Position numbers and translations under genes: made by a program | The notes under the pieces: generated by a model | What the model was told of the DNA's origin: nothing | Databases searched by the model: none | What the model saw: only the letters and a program-made list of their open reading frames with translations | Origin: Sweltsa coloradensis | Lineage: Eukaryota; Arthropoda; Insecta; Plecoptera; Chloroperlidae | Length of the DNA: 64,000 bases | Assembly: GCA_024449915.1 (NCBI GenBank) | Contig: JAMZAV010000297.1 | Span: 372,001 to 436,000 of the forward strand | Direction of reading: 5' to 3' | Shown here: one piece after another, positions 1 to 11,540 of the stretch | Numbering within the stretch: the stretch's first letter is position 1 | Layout of the letters: each line of letters begins with the position of its first letter

Positions 1-240
1 TGGAAAATAAATTAATTGCTTTTGAATCAGTAGTGAATCAGGTATGTATACTGTGTCCCCCTCATCTGTAAATCGAGTCCGAAATATTCGTCTCTGATTT
101 CAACAACTAGTTACACGGACAATTTGAGACATGGAATAAACATTGATGCATATATTTTACGTGTAATGGATTTAGCCTACCAATCCTATTTTAAACAATA
201 TTTGAACTGTACCATGCAAAGCTACTTAACCTTATGTATA
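1..240. other. AT-rich DNA, no feature seen
   Basis: No coding frame, repeat or RNA signal could be supported here. It ends in the TA dinucleotide that forms the left flank of the inverted-repeat element starting at 241. Confidence 0.5.
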
Positions 241-608
241 GTTCGTCCGTTTACATTTGACGAATTTCGGCTTTTTCGCCGACACAGCGGGAACATGTAA
301 GCCACTTGTTATAACAATTAGAGGGTTGTAATTTAAAATTCAGTCTTCGCTGACCGTCGTCAATGTTGCCCGGCTGAAGTTTCATTGTGCGCCTCTTTGG
401 CAAACCAATGAAGCGCAATAATGGAAACCAAACTAAGTGATTTGGGCGACGGGTTTGCTATTCATTATAATAGATATGTCAATCACTGGGGACCTCCGAG
501 ACTATTTCCCGGTGAACCAGAGGAAGATAATCTTGTCAAGAGGTGTGAACAAATCTGGTCTTTTGTCCCTTTGAGGATTTCCAATTCGTCAACTGTAAAC
601 GGACGAAC
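241..608. mobile_element. MITE-like element with 27-bp terminal inverted repeats and TA flanks
   Basis: The left end (241-267, beginning GTTCGTCCGTTTACATTTGA) matches the reverse complement of the right end (582-608) at 25 of 27 positions. A TA dinucleotide lies directly outside each end (239-240 and 609-610), as expected for a Tc1/mariner-type target-site duplication. The 368 bp interior has one 65-codon open frame (421-618) that runs through the right end and stops outside it, so it is probably chance. I read this as a non-autonomous DNA transposon; the TA assignment to Tc1/mariner is inference, because TA is only two bases. Confidence 0.65.
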
Positions 609-611
609 TAA

Positions 612-1630
612 AACATAATATGTAATGTTTAATAAAATATTAAATCATCTTACCTGATTCTGTATTTATTGTTCTTATAAAAACGTCGTTTAGAATTTTG
701 ACTATTTCCGCAATGCTTGAGAAGATAACGCAAAGAAGGCAAAAAACATTTAGAAACAAAATTCATTCGCTCCATTATATCGTTACAAAAACCAGTGCAC
801 CTTTTATTTGTAATAACTTTTGAATAGTTATCACGCCAGTCGTGTTTAATATAAACCAGACAAAGTTGTTTATTTAGGTCACCAACTCCTTGTATTAGAC
901 ATATTGTTTATGCGCAATGTTATTAAAAACACAATAGCTTTGAGCGCTGCGAGCGGAGCGGAGTGGAACTAGGGGCCAGGTGGCGCCGACATCTCCACCT
1001 CTCGATAGTAAATTAATGAGGCGACATCTCTCGAGTATTTCACGACCTAGTACGAGAGGCAACGAGCAAGACGCTGCTCGATACATTGTCACTAATGATC
1101 ACTTGAAATTGTTGGCAAGCGCAGTTTCATTACCGTTAAATTACAAAGTTACTGTCTTAAACTTCGACGCGGTGTTTTCAGAGAGATCCGCATATCTTAT
1201 TAGTGAGTGAGGGCTTATCCCAAGGAGAGGCTTATGGGTCTACACAGCGCAAGTCTATCTTAAAATGTGAGGTTGATGTTGCCATCTTATTACATCTAAA
1301 TCGCAATGACGCTCTCGTGTCCTGATGAATGTTTCTTGAATTACCTTCACTTTTTTATTTATTTTTCCCATGTCTATGTAATATTGTACTGCCAAATAAG
1401 TTCAGTTTATAAAGAATCACAATTTACTCAGTTTTCTTACTCCAATCTTTCCAACGAAGAACATGTAAGAGGTTATTATATAGTATTTAAGATGTGAACC
1501 GAAATTTTTATCCTGAAAATTAATCATACTGCTTTAATTTTACCTTCATTCTTAGGACCTAAGACTCCCCGATAATTGTTGGACATAATTTTTTAATGAT
1601 AAATCTCTTCGGCCAAACTGAAGACGTAGT
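612..1630. other. AT-rich DNA with a small GC-richer patch, no supported gene
   Basis: Mostly AT-rich unique-looking DNA. The stretch 940-1210 is GC-richer and carries overlapping open frames on both strands (980-1210 plus, with a GTG start, and 895-1092 minus). Neither resembles a family I recognise, and overlap on opposite strands argues that at most one is real. Confidence 0.4.
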
Positions 1631-2280
1631 CTAAAGTCTATCAATCCTTGAAGTACAAAGTGACCATCGACGGACGCGTCGGGTATGGGTATGAGGCAGC
1701 TGCTAAGGGTTGTCGCGTGTAGTCGTAAAATAGACCATCCTAGAAGCTGAGGGTTTTCTACCTGCTGTATTCTCTTCCCGTCCTATTGTTCTATTTATTT
1801 ATTGATATTTTTTTTGTTTAATTGCAAATATCTAATAACGTTGTTAAAATATTAAGCGTGTGTCTTGAATTTCATTTTTTTGGACGAAATTCTACGATAA
1901 AAACTGACTGAGTTACGGATGATTCTTCTACAATATATTTTAAAAATATTACATAATAATATAATAATATTTATATATTCCAGTCAGTTTTGGTCGTAGA
2001 CACTAGGGAAAAAAACCCATTTCCAAACTTAAGCTACACATTTGAACCACGTTATTAAATATTGGCAACTATAAAAAAAATATTTCGCTGAATAAATTAT
2101 TTTCATCACAATAGATTTGAAATGGGCGAAGGCAGGTAAAAAAAACAAAACATTTTCGCTCCCAAGTTCGATCACGCCAAAAAAGGTGGAAAGGGAAAAA
2201 TGCAGACAATAGACGGGACGACCGATCCCGATCTCGTCCGCCGATGGTCACTTTGTACCTCAAGGATGGATAGACTTTAG
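1631..2280. mobile_element. Inverted-repeat DNA element, about 650 bp, long imperfect ends
   Basis: Bases 1631-1680 (CTAAAGTCTATCAATCCTTG, then AAGTACAAAGTGACCATCG) match the reverse complement of 2230-2280 with a few substitutions. A second inner inverted pair (around 1776-1795 and 2204-2225, word CCCGTC.TATTGT) and a third near the centre (AAAACTGACTG at about 1898 against CAGTCAGTTTT at about 1982) make the whole element foldback-shaped. No target-site duplication is clear. Interior is AT-rich and non-coding. Non-autonomous DNA transposon or foldback element; superfamily unknown. Confidence 0.6.
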
Positions 2281-2304
2281 TATAACAACTGATGATTTAC
2301 AACG

Positions 2305-2532
2305 ATGCATGATGATGAAGAAGGGAGTATAGGAAACCAGGTACCAGCACGTAGCCTACTCTTTTCGAAAAGTACCCAGGAGACCTACGGCTCTACGTCA
2401 CATCCGAAAGGACTGTGTAACCTTGACAGTCATATAGGTTCCTCCACTGACCCGGACTGCCGAGCAGACGTCGAGGAGAACGAAGCCGTTACACTAGCTC
2501 TCAAACTCTCCAGCTGCTTAAACCAGCAGTGA
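2305..2532 (+). CDS. Possible exon or open-frame fragment, unidentified
   Basis: A 75-codon open frame in a locally GC-rich patch (about 2320-2640) with mixed codon use and few AT-only codons, ending in TGA at 2530-2532. The predicted peptide starts MHDDEEGSIGNQVP and is rich in Ser, Thr, Glu and Asp, so it could be a disordered C-terminal tail. AG dinucleotides suitable as splice acceptors lie inside its first 30 bases. No family is recognised, there is no neighbouring exon I can join to it, and it abuts the right end of the element at 1631-2280. A chance frame remains the more likely reading. Confidence 0.15.
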   Translation: MHDDEEGSIGNQVPARSLLFSKSTQETYGSTSHPKGLCNLDSHIGSSTDPDCRADVEENEAVTLALKLSSCLNQQ

Positions 2533-2639
2533 ACGTGTGTCTCAGGGCAGAGCGTTCGACCACTCTCCCCCTGATCACGCCCGCAGGTTGCTGAATACTT
2601 CGGTGTTCGAGTGGGAACCGGCTAAACGACCTCGGCGAA

Positions 2640-3954
2640 ACCGCTGTTTTTTTAATTATTAATCAAACAATTTATCAGCTACTTCTCTAAAACCAATATA
2701 AACAGCTAACACGAATGTTTGAAAAGTTGAAATGTGGTCTGATCGCGCAACGCGCTCATTCTCGGTGAACAACCTCCAAAATTTTTTGATCCTTTTCATT
2801 AAAGATGGAGGTCGAAAAGTGATCCAGAATCCATGTGAAGAAAACTGGATTTGCCGATTAAACAATTTGTTAAATACAAATTTGGCATTTTAAAAGTTAA
2901 GTTCATAGATCTCATCCAACCGTCCTAAAATACAAAATCCTATTTTGGTGGAGGTGCCGGGTTTGGGATACGAAAAATAAATCGTGATGAACTAGTTTCT
3001 TTGACGTACACGTCATAGTCTCAGTATGAGTACATTTAGGTAATTACATCACTTGCATGGGCTCGATTGTTACTTGTTTTCGTAAAAAAAAAACATGAAA
3101 TACTTCTATGGAATAGACATTGTTGTCTTCAACGCCATTGAGTCAATTGAGTATTTTATGATTTAGCAGTTCCAAACAAATTATTGTATTTTCGTATATA
3201 AACTTAAATTACATAAGATTTGTAAGCATGAACATACAAACTAAGTTTCTGTAAAACACCAGCTTCGTAAAAGATACTCGTAAATAATATTGGGTTTGGT
3301 TGAGAAATTTCAAAAAGTAATTTGTTTGGTGTTTACTTTAAATCAACTTGGGTTAAGCCGTTAGTTCAATACCTATAGCGATACAATCATGCGTTCTTTA
3401 ATAAAAATTATAAATTTGTTTTCATTTATCTTTGAATATTATCACAAATACAAATGTACCATGTGTCATGTCAACAGCTATACTTGCTCTTGTTAAGAAC
3501 TACTTACTTTTCAGTAGGTGTTATTATTACAGTGTTCAGCGGTACAATTAAAGCCACAGATCACGTAACATGGCACTTTATCTGACAAAATTTGGTATTT
3601 AATTTGCTATTGCATATAATATGGATTATAAGCTTTGTAGTCTGTGAATTAAAATTATTCAATTACAAAGGCATACATTTCTTCCAACTTAAAGGGTTGT
3701 AAGTAGTCATTCTAATTTTCATTAACATGCCATTTTAGTTTGAAGATTAGATTAGAGCAGATTTGAATGAAAGATCAACATTCATTACAAATACACAGCG
3801 AACGTATGCAATTCTTTGCATAGCCATAGATGATTTATAAAAGAGATATGTAATAAATTCGACAATAAACATTAATATTTAATCGCTTAACTAGCTCAAC
3901 TTCACCCCAGGGGCCCAGACCCACCTTACAGCGTCTTCATCAATCTCATTTTCG
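2640..3954. other. AT-rich DNA, no feature beyond one copy of the 17-bp motif
   Basis: Unique-looking AT-rich sequence. The only recurrent word is TTTGGTGGAGGTGCCGG at 2944-2960, the reverse complement of the dispersed CCGGCACCTCCACCAAA motif. Confidence 0.45.
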
Positions 3955-4270
3955 TATGAGCGAAGCGAATACTTCAATTTCACATACCCTGAGAAAAATA
4001 GCTCAAGTGTTTTATTTGTTTTTTGTTTTTTGTCTGTTTGTTTGTTCGCTCTCTATCGGACAAACAGCATAATCTGCTTTATATGCGAATATGCGATCTT
4101 GATAAAAATTCGAAGTGACCATCGAAATCTCTGAATTTACATCTGCCAAGTTGTTGGGTACAATCGAAGAAATATTTCTCGTAGAAATCGTACTTCTAGG
4201 GCATTGATAATCAACTATAAAAGCTCATCCATAAACGCGACTGGGAAAAGCGTTAGCGAAGCTTCCTAGT
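3955..4270 (+). mobile_element. Short HINE-like (Helentron-type) copy, internally deleted
   Basis: Begins TATGAGCGAAGCGAATACTT, equivalent to the TTGGATGAGCGAAGCGAAGA head of other copies. Continues with T-rich DNA and the TTTGTCTGTTTGTTTGTTCG block, then ends GCTCATCCATAAACGCGACT ... AGCGTTAGCGAAGCTTCCTAGT. The head word GGATGAGC is inverted near the tail (GCTCATCC), a short AAGCG-type stem follows, and the end is CTAGT. That layout (inverted subterminal repeats, hairpin, CTAG end, no obvious duplication) is what is known of Helentron-associated non-autonomous elements. It is about half the length of the copies at 52401 and 58864. Confidence 0.5.
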
Positions 4271-4340
4271 GAAGGAGGATAGATCGTGAAATATAAAGCT
4301 AACAACGCAACTAGTAACAATCTAGCCCATGTAGCAATGC

Positions 4341-4531
4341 AGACTACATCAGACAGACTTCATCAGACAGACTACATCAGACAGACTACATCAGACAGAC
4401 TACATCAGACAGACTACATCAGACAGACTACATCAGACAGACTACATCAGACAGACTACATCAGACAGACTACATCAGGCAGACTACATCAGACAGACTA
4501 CATCAGACAGACTACATCAGACAGACTACAT
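4341..4531. repeat. 14-bp minisatellite, about 13-14 copies
   Basis: Unit AGACTACATCAGAC repeated head to tail with very few changes (one unit has TTCATC, one has GGCAGAC). The high identity suggests recent expansion. The 85-codon frame across it is just the repeat read in three phases (three units give a 14-residue period) and is not a protein. Confidence 0.95.
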
Positions 4532-4622
4532 CGCGTATTTTAAATAAACTAGTCAAACACAATTTATTTGTCACACCACCACGCAACCCGGCACCTCCAC
4601 CAAACTACGATATTGATATTTT

Positions 4623-5259
4623 TAAAGGGACTATTACCCCAAAAAATTATTTCTTACCGCATAATCTATCTATAGCATAAATACTACACTAAAATGACCG
4701 TTTAAAAAATGATGTGATTTATACGAACTTTTCAATTTTTTTTGTTCCAGAAATTCGCGAAAATAAGAGTATTGGAAAATTTCTTAACTTGTCTTCAAAC
4801 TACTAATTTTGTATCCCACATAGATAGCATCGACCAATCTAAAATGGCCCTTTATAACATCGTGTCTTGAAACTGTGCACAAATATACACTCAAACACGC
4901 AAAAATATGCATTTCAAAATCACACCCCTTCTTGGTAATCAGCATATTTTGACCGAACCACTTGCCCAAATTACAAAACAAAATATAAAGGATTTACAGA
5001 AAGGGATACCGAGTACGTCAATAAAGGGCAATGTTTTTTTGGATCGAATTCCTCCAAGGTCACGGAGCATAAAAATCGTCTCCATGGTATTTCTTATGGA
5101 AGATTTTTGCTGATGGGACGTAGCTCGAAAAATACCAAATTTGACAAAAAAAAATCAAGTCATGGTGCACCCAATAATGTTTCTGTTAATTTCTAAATTC
5201 ATAACTAGTTGGCCTGAATGAATATATTTTTTGAGTTTAGCGGGTGAATACCCCTTTTC
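4623..5259 (-). mobile_element. Non-autonomous DNA transposon with ACCCC-type ends, copy 1
   Basis: Ends are imperfect inverted repeats: TAAAGGGACTATTACCCC on the left and GGGTGAATACCCCTTTT on the right. Outside them sit GATATTTT (left) and CATATTTT (right), a 7-of-8 match that fits an 8-bp duplication of the hAT type. The whole length matches, in opposite orientation, 48149-48797. Conserved stretches encode a similar short open frame in both copies (GKWFGQNMLITKKGC here and DKWFGQNMLITRKGC there). It also contains an AT-rich block and no transposase. I call it an hAT-like non-autonomous element; the superfamily is inference. Confidence 0.6.
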
Positions 5260-5345
5260 ATATTTTACATCACAAAATTACTTCTTCTAAATGACACTTG
5301 CCACGCTTAAGAAATTTATTTGTACTCTCACTTGTTTTATTTAAA

Positions 5346-5935
5346 ACTAGGAAAACGCTTAAGTCCCGCCGCGTTGTTGGATGAGCGTAATTATTGGTGT
5401 ATTGAGCTGCCATGTGTCATGCGAATTTTCTAATGCTCTGTGAAAAAATCATTACTAAGTTGAAGATTTTTTTTAAATAAAATTAAATTAAATAGGCTTA
5501 AAAATTAACTTAAATTTTAAAAATTTTTAATTAATCGTAATTTTAGAAAAGGAAAAAATCGTTTTATTGAAATTTTCATAAGAAATAATTATTCGATTGC
5601 GCACAAATTTTAAACGAATATATTAATTCATAAAATTAAGGTTCTGTGAAAAAATCATTACAAAAGGATAAAGCATGTAGGTGTTATAAGTCAAAGAATT
5701 GTTTTAAAAAAGAAGAATAACGAAAAATTTTGATTTTTATGAGAAATATTTTTTCGATTGCGCTCAAATTTCACACGAGTACCTAAATTCATAAAATTGA
5801 GGTTCTGTAAAATCGAAAAAAATCGTAAAATTGCGATTTTTATGAGAAATGATTTTTTGATTGCGCTCAAAACGTGGAAAGTTCTAAGTTCAAGATTTCG
5901 AAGGTCCCCTAAAATTTCAACAATCGAGTACGTTT
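5346..5935 (-). mobile_element. HINE-like copy, 5' part missing, with internal repeats
   Basis: On the plus strand it begins ACTAGGAAAACGCTTAAGTC then CCGCCGCGTTGTTGGATGAGCG, which is the reverse complement of the tail of the copy at 52401-53013. It continues with matching text (GAGCTGCCATGTGTCATGCG, GTGAAAAAATCATTAC) and two or three degenerate internal repeats carrying the words GAGAAAT and TTTCGATTGCGCTCAAA. It stops near 5935 without the T-rich head, so the 5' end is truncated. The foldback element at 5993 follows within 60 bp. Confidence 0.55.
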
Positions 5936-5992
5936 AGAAGAAATCGTGTTAAGTGTCTCTTTCAAGCAAATTTAACAAAAATGTAATGGTTT

Positions 5993-6294
5993 CGTGCTCC
6001 CGTGATAACATCGAAATGGCTCGATCGAAAATTATGCAATTTGGATAAGTTAGATAATTGAATAATGTTTGCAACGTATTGTCAGAATGTACTTTTTTTC
6101 ACCCAATTCTGCCAAAAAATTCAAGAAAATACGTGAAAATTGGAAAATTTAAACGTACTTCTTGTTTTTTTTTGGTGAAAAAGGGGGGGAAAAAAGTACA
6201 TTCTGATCATACGTTGCAAACATTATGAAATTATCAACTTCTCCCAAAATCGCATAATTTTCGGTCCGCCATTTCGATGTTATCATGGAGCACG
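5993..6294. mobile_element. Foldback (palindromic) element, single copy of the 10-11.5 kb array family
   Basis: Left end CGTGCTCCCGTGATAACATC plus GAAATGG matches the reverse complement of the right end CCATTTCGATGTTATCATGG plus AGCACG. Inside, TAGATAATTGAATAATGTTT and GCAACG are mirrored by CGTTGCAAACATTATGAAAT. The whole 302 bp therefore folds into one long hairpin with a small T-rich loop. Sequence to the right (6295-6350, GCCTCCGACCGGGGGCGC) also matches the array unit at 10.3-11.3 kb, so the homology extends past the palindrome. Confidence 0.7.
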
Positions 6295-6584
6295 GAAGGT
6301 CGCAAGCGGTTGAAAAATGTGATTCCGCCTCCGACCGGGGGCGCTCTCTGCATTTTATGTTTCAGTCGGGTATAGGGCGGGGGTTTAAACAATCCCCATG
6401 CCGAGAGGCCATTATTGTACCCAGTGTCATATTGTAAAGGATTAAACGAGTAATTTTAATACTACTATATTATTATGATTTCTTGGTACTTTTGGAGTTG
6501 ATCTTGATGCTTACTGTCTCTTTGAATGTATTGGACATGATCATGATTTATCAAGATCATAACAATTCAAAATTTCCATATCTT

Positions 6585-6675
6585 ACCTGGGATTCGATCT
6601 AATTACCGGTATTATTTATAGGAGTCGTGCGCTTCGGATCTGTGTCGCAGCCGCGGGACAGCCTTGATCATTAAG
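6585..6675 (-). repeat. tRNA-like (SINE-like) promoter remnant
   Basis: On the minus strand a B-box-like word AGATCGAATCCCAGG (about 6590) lies 50-60 bases after a GC-rich segment GGCTGTCCCGCGGCTGCG that could be an A-box region. No cloverleaf can be drawn with paired acceptor and anticodon stems, so this is at best a SINE head or tRNA relic. Confidence 0.25.
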
Positions 6676-6729
6676 GAAGTAATTTTATTTATCCAGCATG
6701 CATTCTTTTCATTTTATATAAGATCCATT

Positions 6730-6802
6730 CATGGTGGTTCACACATAGTGCGCAGGTTTTATAAGCATATTATGGCACCAAGGGACGCGGGTTCGATGCC
6801 AT
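6730..6802 (+). repeat. tRNA-like (SINE-like) promoter remnant
   Basis: TGGTTCACACATAGTGCGC (A-box-like, 6734-6752) is followed 36 bases later by GCGGGTTCGATGCC (B box, 6787-6800). That spacing is normal for an RNA polymerase III internal promoter. Acceptor arms do not pair, so a functional tRNA is unlikely. Confidence 0.35.
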
Positions 6803-8364
6803 TATAAGTTATAATCTAACGTAGATCTACTCTCCATTCCACCATATCCACTCATCGTCTTGAGTTGCATTGGATGATCTATTTAGAACATAAACATCTA
6901 CCTCATAAGAGGGTGTACGACTGGATATGTTTGGTATATTAACTGAGTTCATTAACTGATTAGAAAATTGATTTTTTTCTTCACCTAGCGCTTGCTTTGG
7001 CATTATAAATTTTGTTGTTTTATTATCCCGTTCGGTGGGAGACTATGTTGACGACGAGTGGTGTGGTGGTGGTGGTGGTGAAGGTAAAAATAAATATGTG
7101 GGGAAACCCTTGGTGCCTTTGACGCTAACAAGAATATTGAGAATAAATAAATGAAGACATGTGTTATCGTCAGCAACCAGTTCCCCTCACACTCCGCGTA
7201 TCACTTTTCTCAAACCTCAAAAACCATCTATTCTCCAGTAGATAACGAGCCACTCACTTGAGATACATTTGTGAGACGTAATAGCATTCAATGATATGGT
7301 CTCGATCAAAACAGTTATAGTTATCTTGTAACTGTGGCAAACTTAATTCGGGTTTTTAAAATTTGTAATTGATCTCGATTAATGGGAGTGTGATATTATG
7401 TAAACAAAATTCGAAGTATTTTTTATTAACAATAACATGGCATCTTATAATCGGGGCATGTCTATAGTGCGTATTATCTTTTTGATTATTATAATATTCA
7501 TAGTATTGTTAAAAAGCCCGTAGAAACCCAATACATGCATACATGAAAAAACCCTCTCATACCAAAATTCGAGGTCACTAAGTGTATGTTCAGTTTTCCT
7601 TCCTTCTCAGGATCACCAAGTATGTGAACTTTTTGACGGAAGGTGAATGAGGATTTTGACATTTTCATTCTAATTATTCAACTTATGTCCTAACTCCAAA
7701 TATTTTTAAACAATGACGACGTCGGAGTGATGTTTTTCGGTAGCGGGAGTCGAACTCAATACACGCACTTGCATTTGACTTGAATGAGTGTTGTGCGAGG
7801 CAACACAGATAACCTTTTTCCCGCGTTGTAACAATAAGTGAATCACACAGTCGCACCGTCGCACTGACGTCCAACACACATTCTTGAGATAACTTGCCTT
7901 GTTGCTGTAAAAATTGTGTTATTTCCATTTTTCCGTTTTTCAACCTTGGCCATGATATGATTTTTAAATTTAAATTTTTTAATTTTATTAGTGATTGCAT
8001 ATTTTTACGATTTTATTGATGCCCTTTCCTTAAATCAGTCACATAAGTCTAAATATTGGCATATTGCTTAATTATTTCGTCATTTTTTTCCTCTCCTTAT
8101 CCATCATTTCGCTTCTACGATGACGCAGATGTAGAAAATGTGTGGATTTTTTTATTTTTTTTTTTTTGGATTGATTGCCATAAAAGTGCAATCTTGATTC
8201 CAATATCGATATAGTATGATACAAATGAAATTAAATCGAGCGGCCAACAGCCATCATCAAGCATTAAATATGGAAATTGGCTATGTTTCGATTCGAATGC
8301 AAAATCTTTCCCTATTACGTCATCGAGTAAAAATTTAAAATAATTATTATGATTGGAATTGCGT
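6803..8364. other. AT-rich DNA with a (GTG)n run and one more tRNA-like patch
   Basis: Contains a short GTG run at about 7059-7080. Within 7735-7815 on the minus strand there is a B-box-like GAGTTCGACTCCCGCTACCG, similar to the T arm of the SINE at 24826. A 105-codon frame (7683-8000 minus) crosses that patch and matches no family I know. I see nothing else. Confidence 0.4.
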
Positions 8365-8505
8365 TATGAAGACTCCAATATTACAATCTTGAGAAAATAG
8401 CTCGTGTTATTTTTTATATTTTGTATAATAGTACAGTAGTGTAATAGTGTATAATAGTATTTTGGGCTCCTACCGGACAAACGACTGTTGTGGAATTTTC
8501 ACGAT
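8365..8505 (+). mobile_element. HINE head fragment
   Basis: Text from TGAAGACTCCAATATTACAA through TTGAGAAAATAGCTCGTG and the CTACCGGACAAACGACTG block matches the head and T-rich block of the copy at 3955-4270, in the same orientation. It is followed within 10 bp by an oppositely oriented copy (8513-9267). Confidence 0.45.
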
Positions 8506-8512
8506 GTATATA

Positions 8513-9267
8513 ACTAGGAAACGCTAAAATCCCCCCCGCGTGATGGATGACCCTTTTTTAAAATTTTTAGTTTGCGTGGGATATCTTTTACTTTTGCAAG
8601 TGCTTTGTTTTTCTGCCTACGCATTGTAGGTGATTGTTGTCAAGTTTCTTTTGTTTCTTGTTAATTGGGATTATTTACCGTAAAAACTTATATAAAAGCT
8701 TATTTCTATGAATTCTAACTAGCTTTTTCAACTTTTTCTTTCAAAAGGTACTACATCACCATAACCTCAATGTTCATGTATAATATGAACGTTGCAGCCC
8801 CACCCGTTTGGTCAGAATTGGCCCAAATGGCAAGAAAAATCGTACAAAAAATCAAAAACTTATATTAAAAGCTTTATTTCTATATATTCTAGCAACTTTT
8901 CAACTTTTTCTTTCGGGAAAACAATACATCACCATAACCTTAATTAATGTCCATGTGAAATTATGAACGTTGTAGCCCCACCCGTTTGGTCACAATCGGG
9001 CCCAAAAGTCCGAAAAATCACACTAAAAATCGAAAAAAATCGTAAAAGTACTATATTTATGAGAAATATTTTTTTCGATTGAACCCAAAAACGTAGCAAG
9101 TCTAAGTTCAGGATTTCGAAGGTCCCCTCAAATTTTCATCAAGATCGGATTGCCGTTTGCCCGGGAGAGAGCGAACAAAAAGACGGAAAAACAAACAAAA
9201 AACAAAAAACACCCGAGCTAAATTTTTTGGGGTCGGTGAAATTGAAGTCTTCGCTTCGCTCATCCAA
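8513..9267 (-). mobile_element. HINE-like copy, near full length
   Basis: Plus-strand text starts ACTAGGAAACGCTAAAATCC (tail) and ends CTTCGCTTCGCTCATCCAA (head). Inside are CGCATTGTAGGTGATTGTTG, two degenerate copies of a segment containing GCCCCACCCGTTTGGTC, and the AAACAAAAAACAAAAAACAC block that is the reverse of the T-rich head. Structure agrees with 58864-59533. Only four bases separate it from the next copy. Confidence 0.6.
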
Positions 9268-9271
9268 TTAT

Positions 9272-10045
9272 ACTAGGAAAACGCTAAGTCCCGCCGCGTT
9301 GATGGATGAGCTTTTGAAAGTTTTTAGTTTGCGTGGGATATCTTTACTTTTTCATGTGCTTTGTTTTGTAGCCTACGCATTGTAGGGGATTGTTGTCAAG
9401 TTTCTTTTTTTTCTTGTCATTGGTATTATTTATCGTAAAAACTTATATTAAAAGCTTTATTTCTATGGATTCTGGCTAACTTTTTCAAATTTTTCCTTCA
9501 AAAGGTACTACATCAAACCCTAACCTTAATGTCCTGTATAATATGACATTGTAGCCCTACCCGTTTGGTCCCGAATTGGCCCAAATGGCACGAAAATATC
9601 GCACAAAAAATCAAAAAACTTATATTAAAAGCTTTATTTCTGTAGATTCTAGCCAACTTTTTCAAATTTTTCTTTCAAAATGTACAACATCAAACCATAA
9701 CCTTTAATGCCCATGTATAATATGAACGTTGTAGCCCCCCTCGTTTGGTCATATTGGCCCAAATAGCCCCGAAAAAATCTCACAAAAAATTGAAAAAAAT
9801 CGTAAAAGTACGATATTCATGAGAATTTTTTTTCGATTATACCGAAAAACTGGCAAGTCTAAGTTCAGAGATTTCAAAGGTCCTCTCAAATTTTCATCAG
9901 ATCGCATATGCCGTTTGCCCGGTAGAGAGCGAACAACAGACAAAAAACAACAAAAAAAAAACAAAAAACATTGGAGCTAATTTTTTGGGGGTCAGTGAAA
10001 TTGAAGTCTTCGCTTCACTCGCTCGCTCGCTAAAGCTTTATCCAA
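9272..10045 (-). mobile_element. HINE-like copy in tandem with the previous one
   Basis: Starts ACTAGGAAAACGCTAAGTCC and runs through the same internal landmarks as 8513-9267, including TACGCATTGTAGGGGATTGT and two GTTTGGTC blocks. It ends in an expanded head CTTCGCTTCACTCGCTCGCT then TATCCAA. Direct tandem arrangement of two copies is typical of rolling-circle families. The foldback tandem array begins at its very edge. Confidence 0.6.
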
Positions 10046-11540
10046 TAATGTTTGCAACGTTTGAACAGAACGTTAATTGTTTCCCCCCCTTTCTGCCAAA
10101 AAAAAAACAAGAAAATATGTGAAAATACGTATTATTTATAAAAATTGTCGTATTTCTTGATTTTTTGGTGGAAAATTTTAAATAAATTAGCATTCTGTTC
10201 AATATGTTGCAAAAACTATACAATTATCTAACTTCTACCAAATTGCATAATTTTTCGGATCAGTCATTTCGATGTTATCATGGGAGCACTGAAGGTCTGC
10301 AAGCGTTGAAAATGCGATTTTTGCCTCCGACCGGTGGCGCATATATTTCTATATCTATGATCGAGTACTTGGTCTCTTTTGGGATATCAGCTACGTTTAT
10401 TGACTGATACGAAATTTAAAAGACTGTGCACTTGTTTTTTTATCTTCACCCACTGTTTGAGTTTGGGAAGGTAAGGTGAATAATTATGCAATTTTGGGAG
10501 AAGTTATGATAATTGTATAATGTTTGCAACGTTTTTGAACAGAACGTTTATGTTTCCCCCATTTTCTGCAAAAAAAGAAGAAAATACGTAAAAAAACCTA
10601 AAATTTATAAATTTGTCGTATTTCTTGATTTTTTTGGTGGAAAACTGTAAAAAAAATTAGCATTCTGTTCAATATGTTGCAAACATTATACAATTATCTA
10701 ACTTCTCCCAAAATTGCATAATTTTCGGGCCAGTCATTTCGATGTTATCATGGGAGCACTGAAGGTCTGCAAGCGGTTGAAAAATGCGATTCTGCCTCCG
10801 ACCGGTGGCGCATATATTAATTCTTTATCTATGATCGAGTACTTGGTCTCTTTGGCATATCAGCTACGTTTATTGACTGATACGATTAATGACTGTGGCA
10901 CTTGTTTATTATCCCTTTACCTTTTGTTTTGAGTTTGGTAAGGTAAGGTGAAAATTTTGCAATTTTGGGAGAAGTTAGATAATTGTATAAAGTTTGCAAC
11001 GTTTTGAACAGAACGTTTAATTGTTTCCCCCATTTTCTGCCAAAAAAAAAAAGAAGAAGAAAAAACGTAAAATACCTAAATTTATAAAATTTGTCGTATT
11101 TCTTGATTTTTTGGTGGAAAAATGTAAAAAAAATTAGCATTCTGTTCATATGTTGCAAACATTATACAATTATCTAACTTCTCCCAAAAATTGCATAATT
11201 TTCGGGCCCGTCATTTCGATGTTATCATGGGAGCACTGAAGGGCTGCAAGCGGTTGAAAAATGTGATTCTGCCTCCGACCGGTGGCGCATATCTATATCT
11301 ATGATCGAGTACTTGGTCTCTTTGGCATATCAACTACGTTTTTCTGACTGATACGATTAAATGACTGTGCACTTGTTTATTATCTTCACCCACTGTTTGA
11401 GTTTGGTAAGGTATGGTTTAAAATTTTGCAATTTTGGGAGAAGTTAGATAATTGTATAATGGGTTTTCAACGTTTTGAACAGAACCTTAATTGTTTCCCC
11501 ATTTTCTGCAAAAAAAAAAAACAAGAAAATACTACTAATA
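10046..11540. repeat. 470-bp tandem array built on the foldback element, about 3.2 copies
   Basis: The phrase ATGTTTGCAACGTTTTGAAC recurs near 10049, 10519, 10989 and, altered, 11459, giving a period of about 470 bp. Each unit holds a palindrome: GCAATTTTGGGAGAAGTTAG plus ATAATTGTATAATG is mirrored by CATTATACAATTATCTAACT plus TCTCCCAAAATTGC. Each also holds a 200 bp unique part (GCCTCCGACCGGTGGCGCAT ... GATCGAGTACTTGGTCTC). The fourth unit decays into A-rich DNA. Open frames here (10714-10932, 10886-11158 and others) are repeat-derived. Confidence 0.85.

Noticed and set aside
4286..4543. 85-codon frame with a 14-residue repeat
   Set aside because: Generated by the 14-bp minisatellite.
5461..5935. 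A separate tandem repeat family
   Set aside because: The degenerate units are internal repeats of the HINE copy; the same units occur in 52401-53013.
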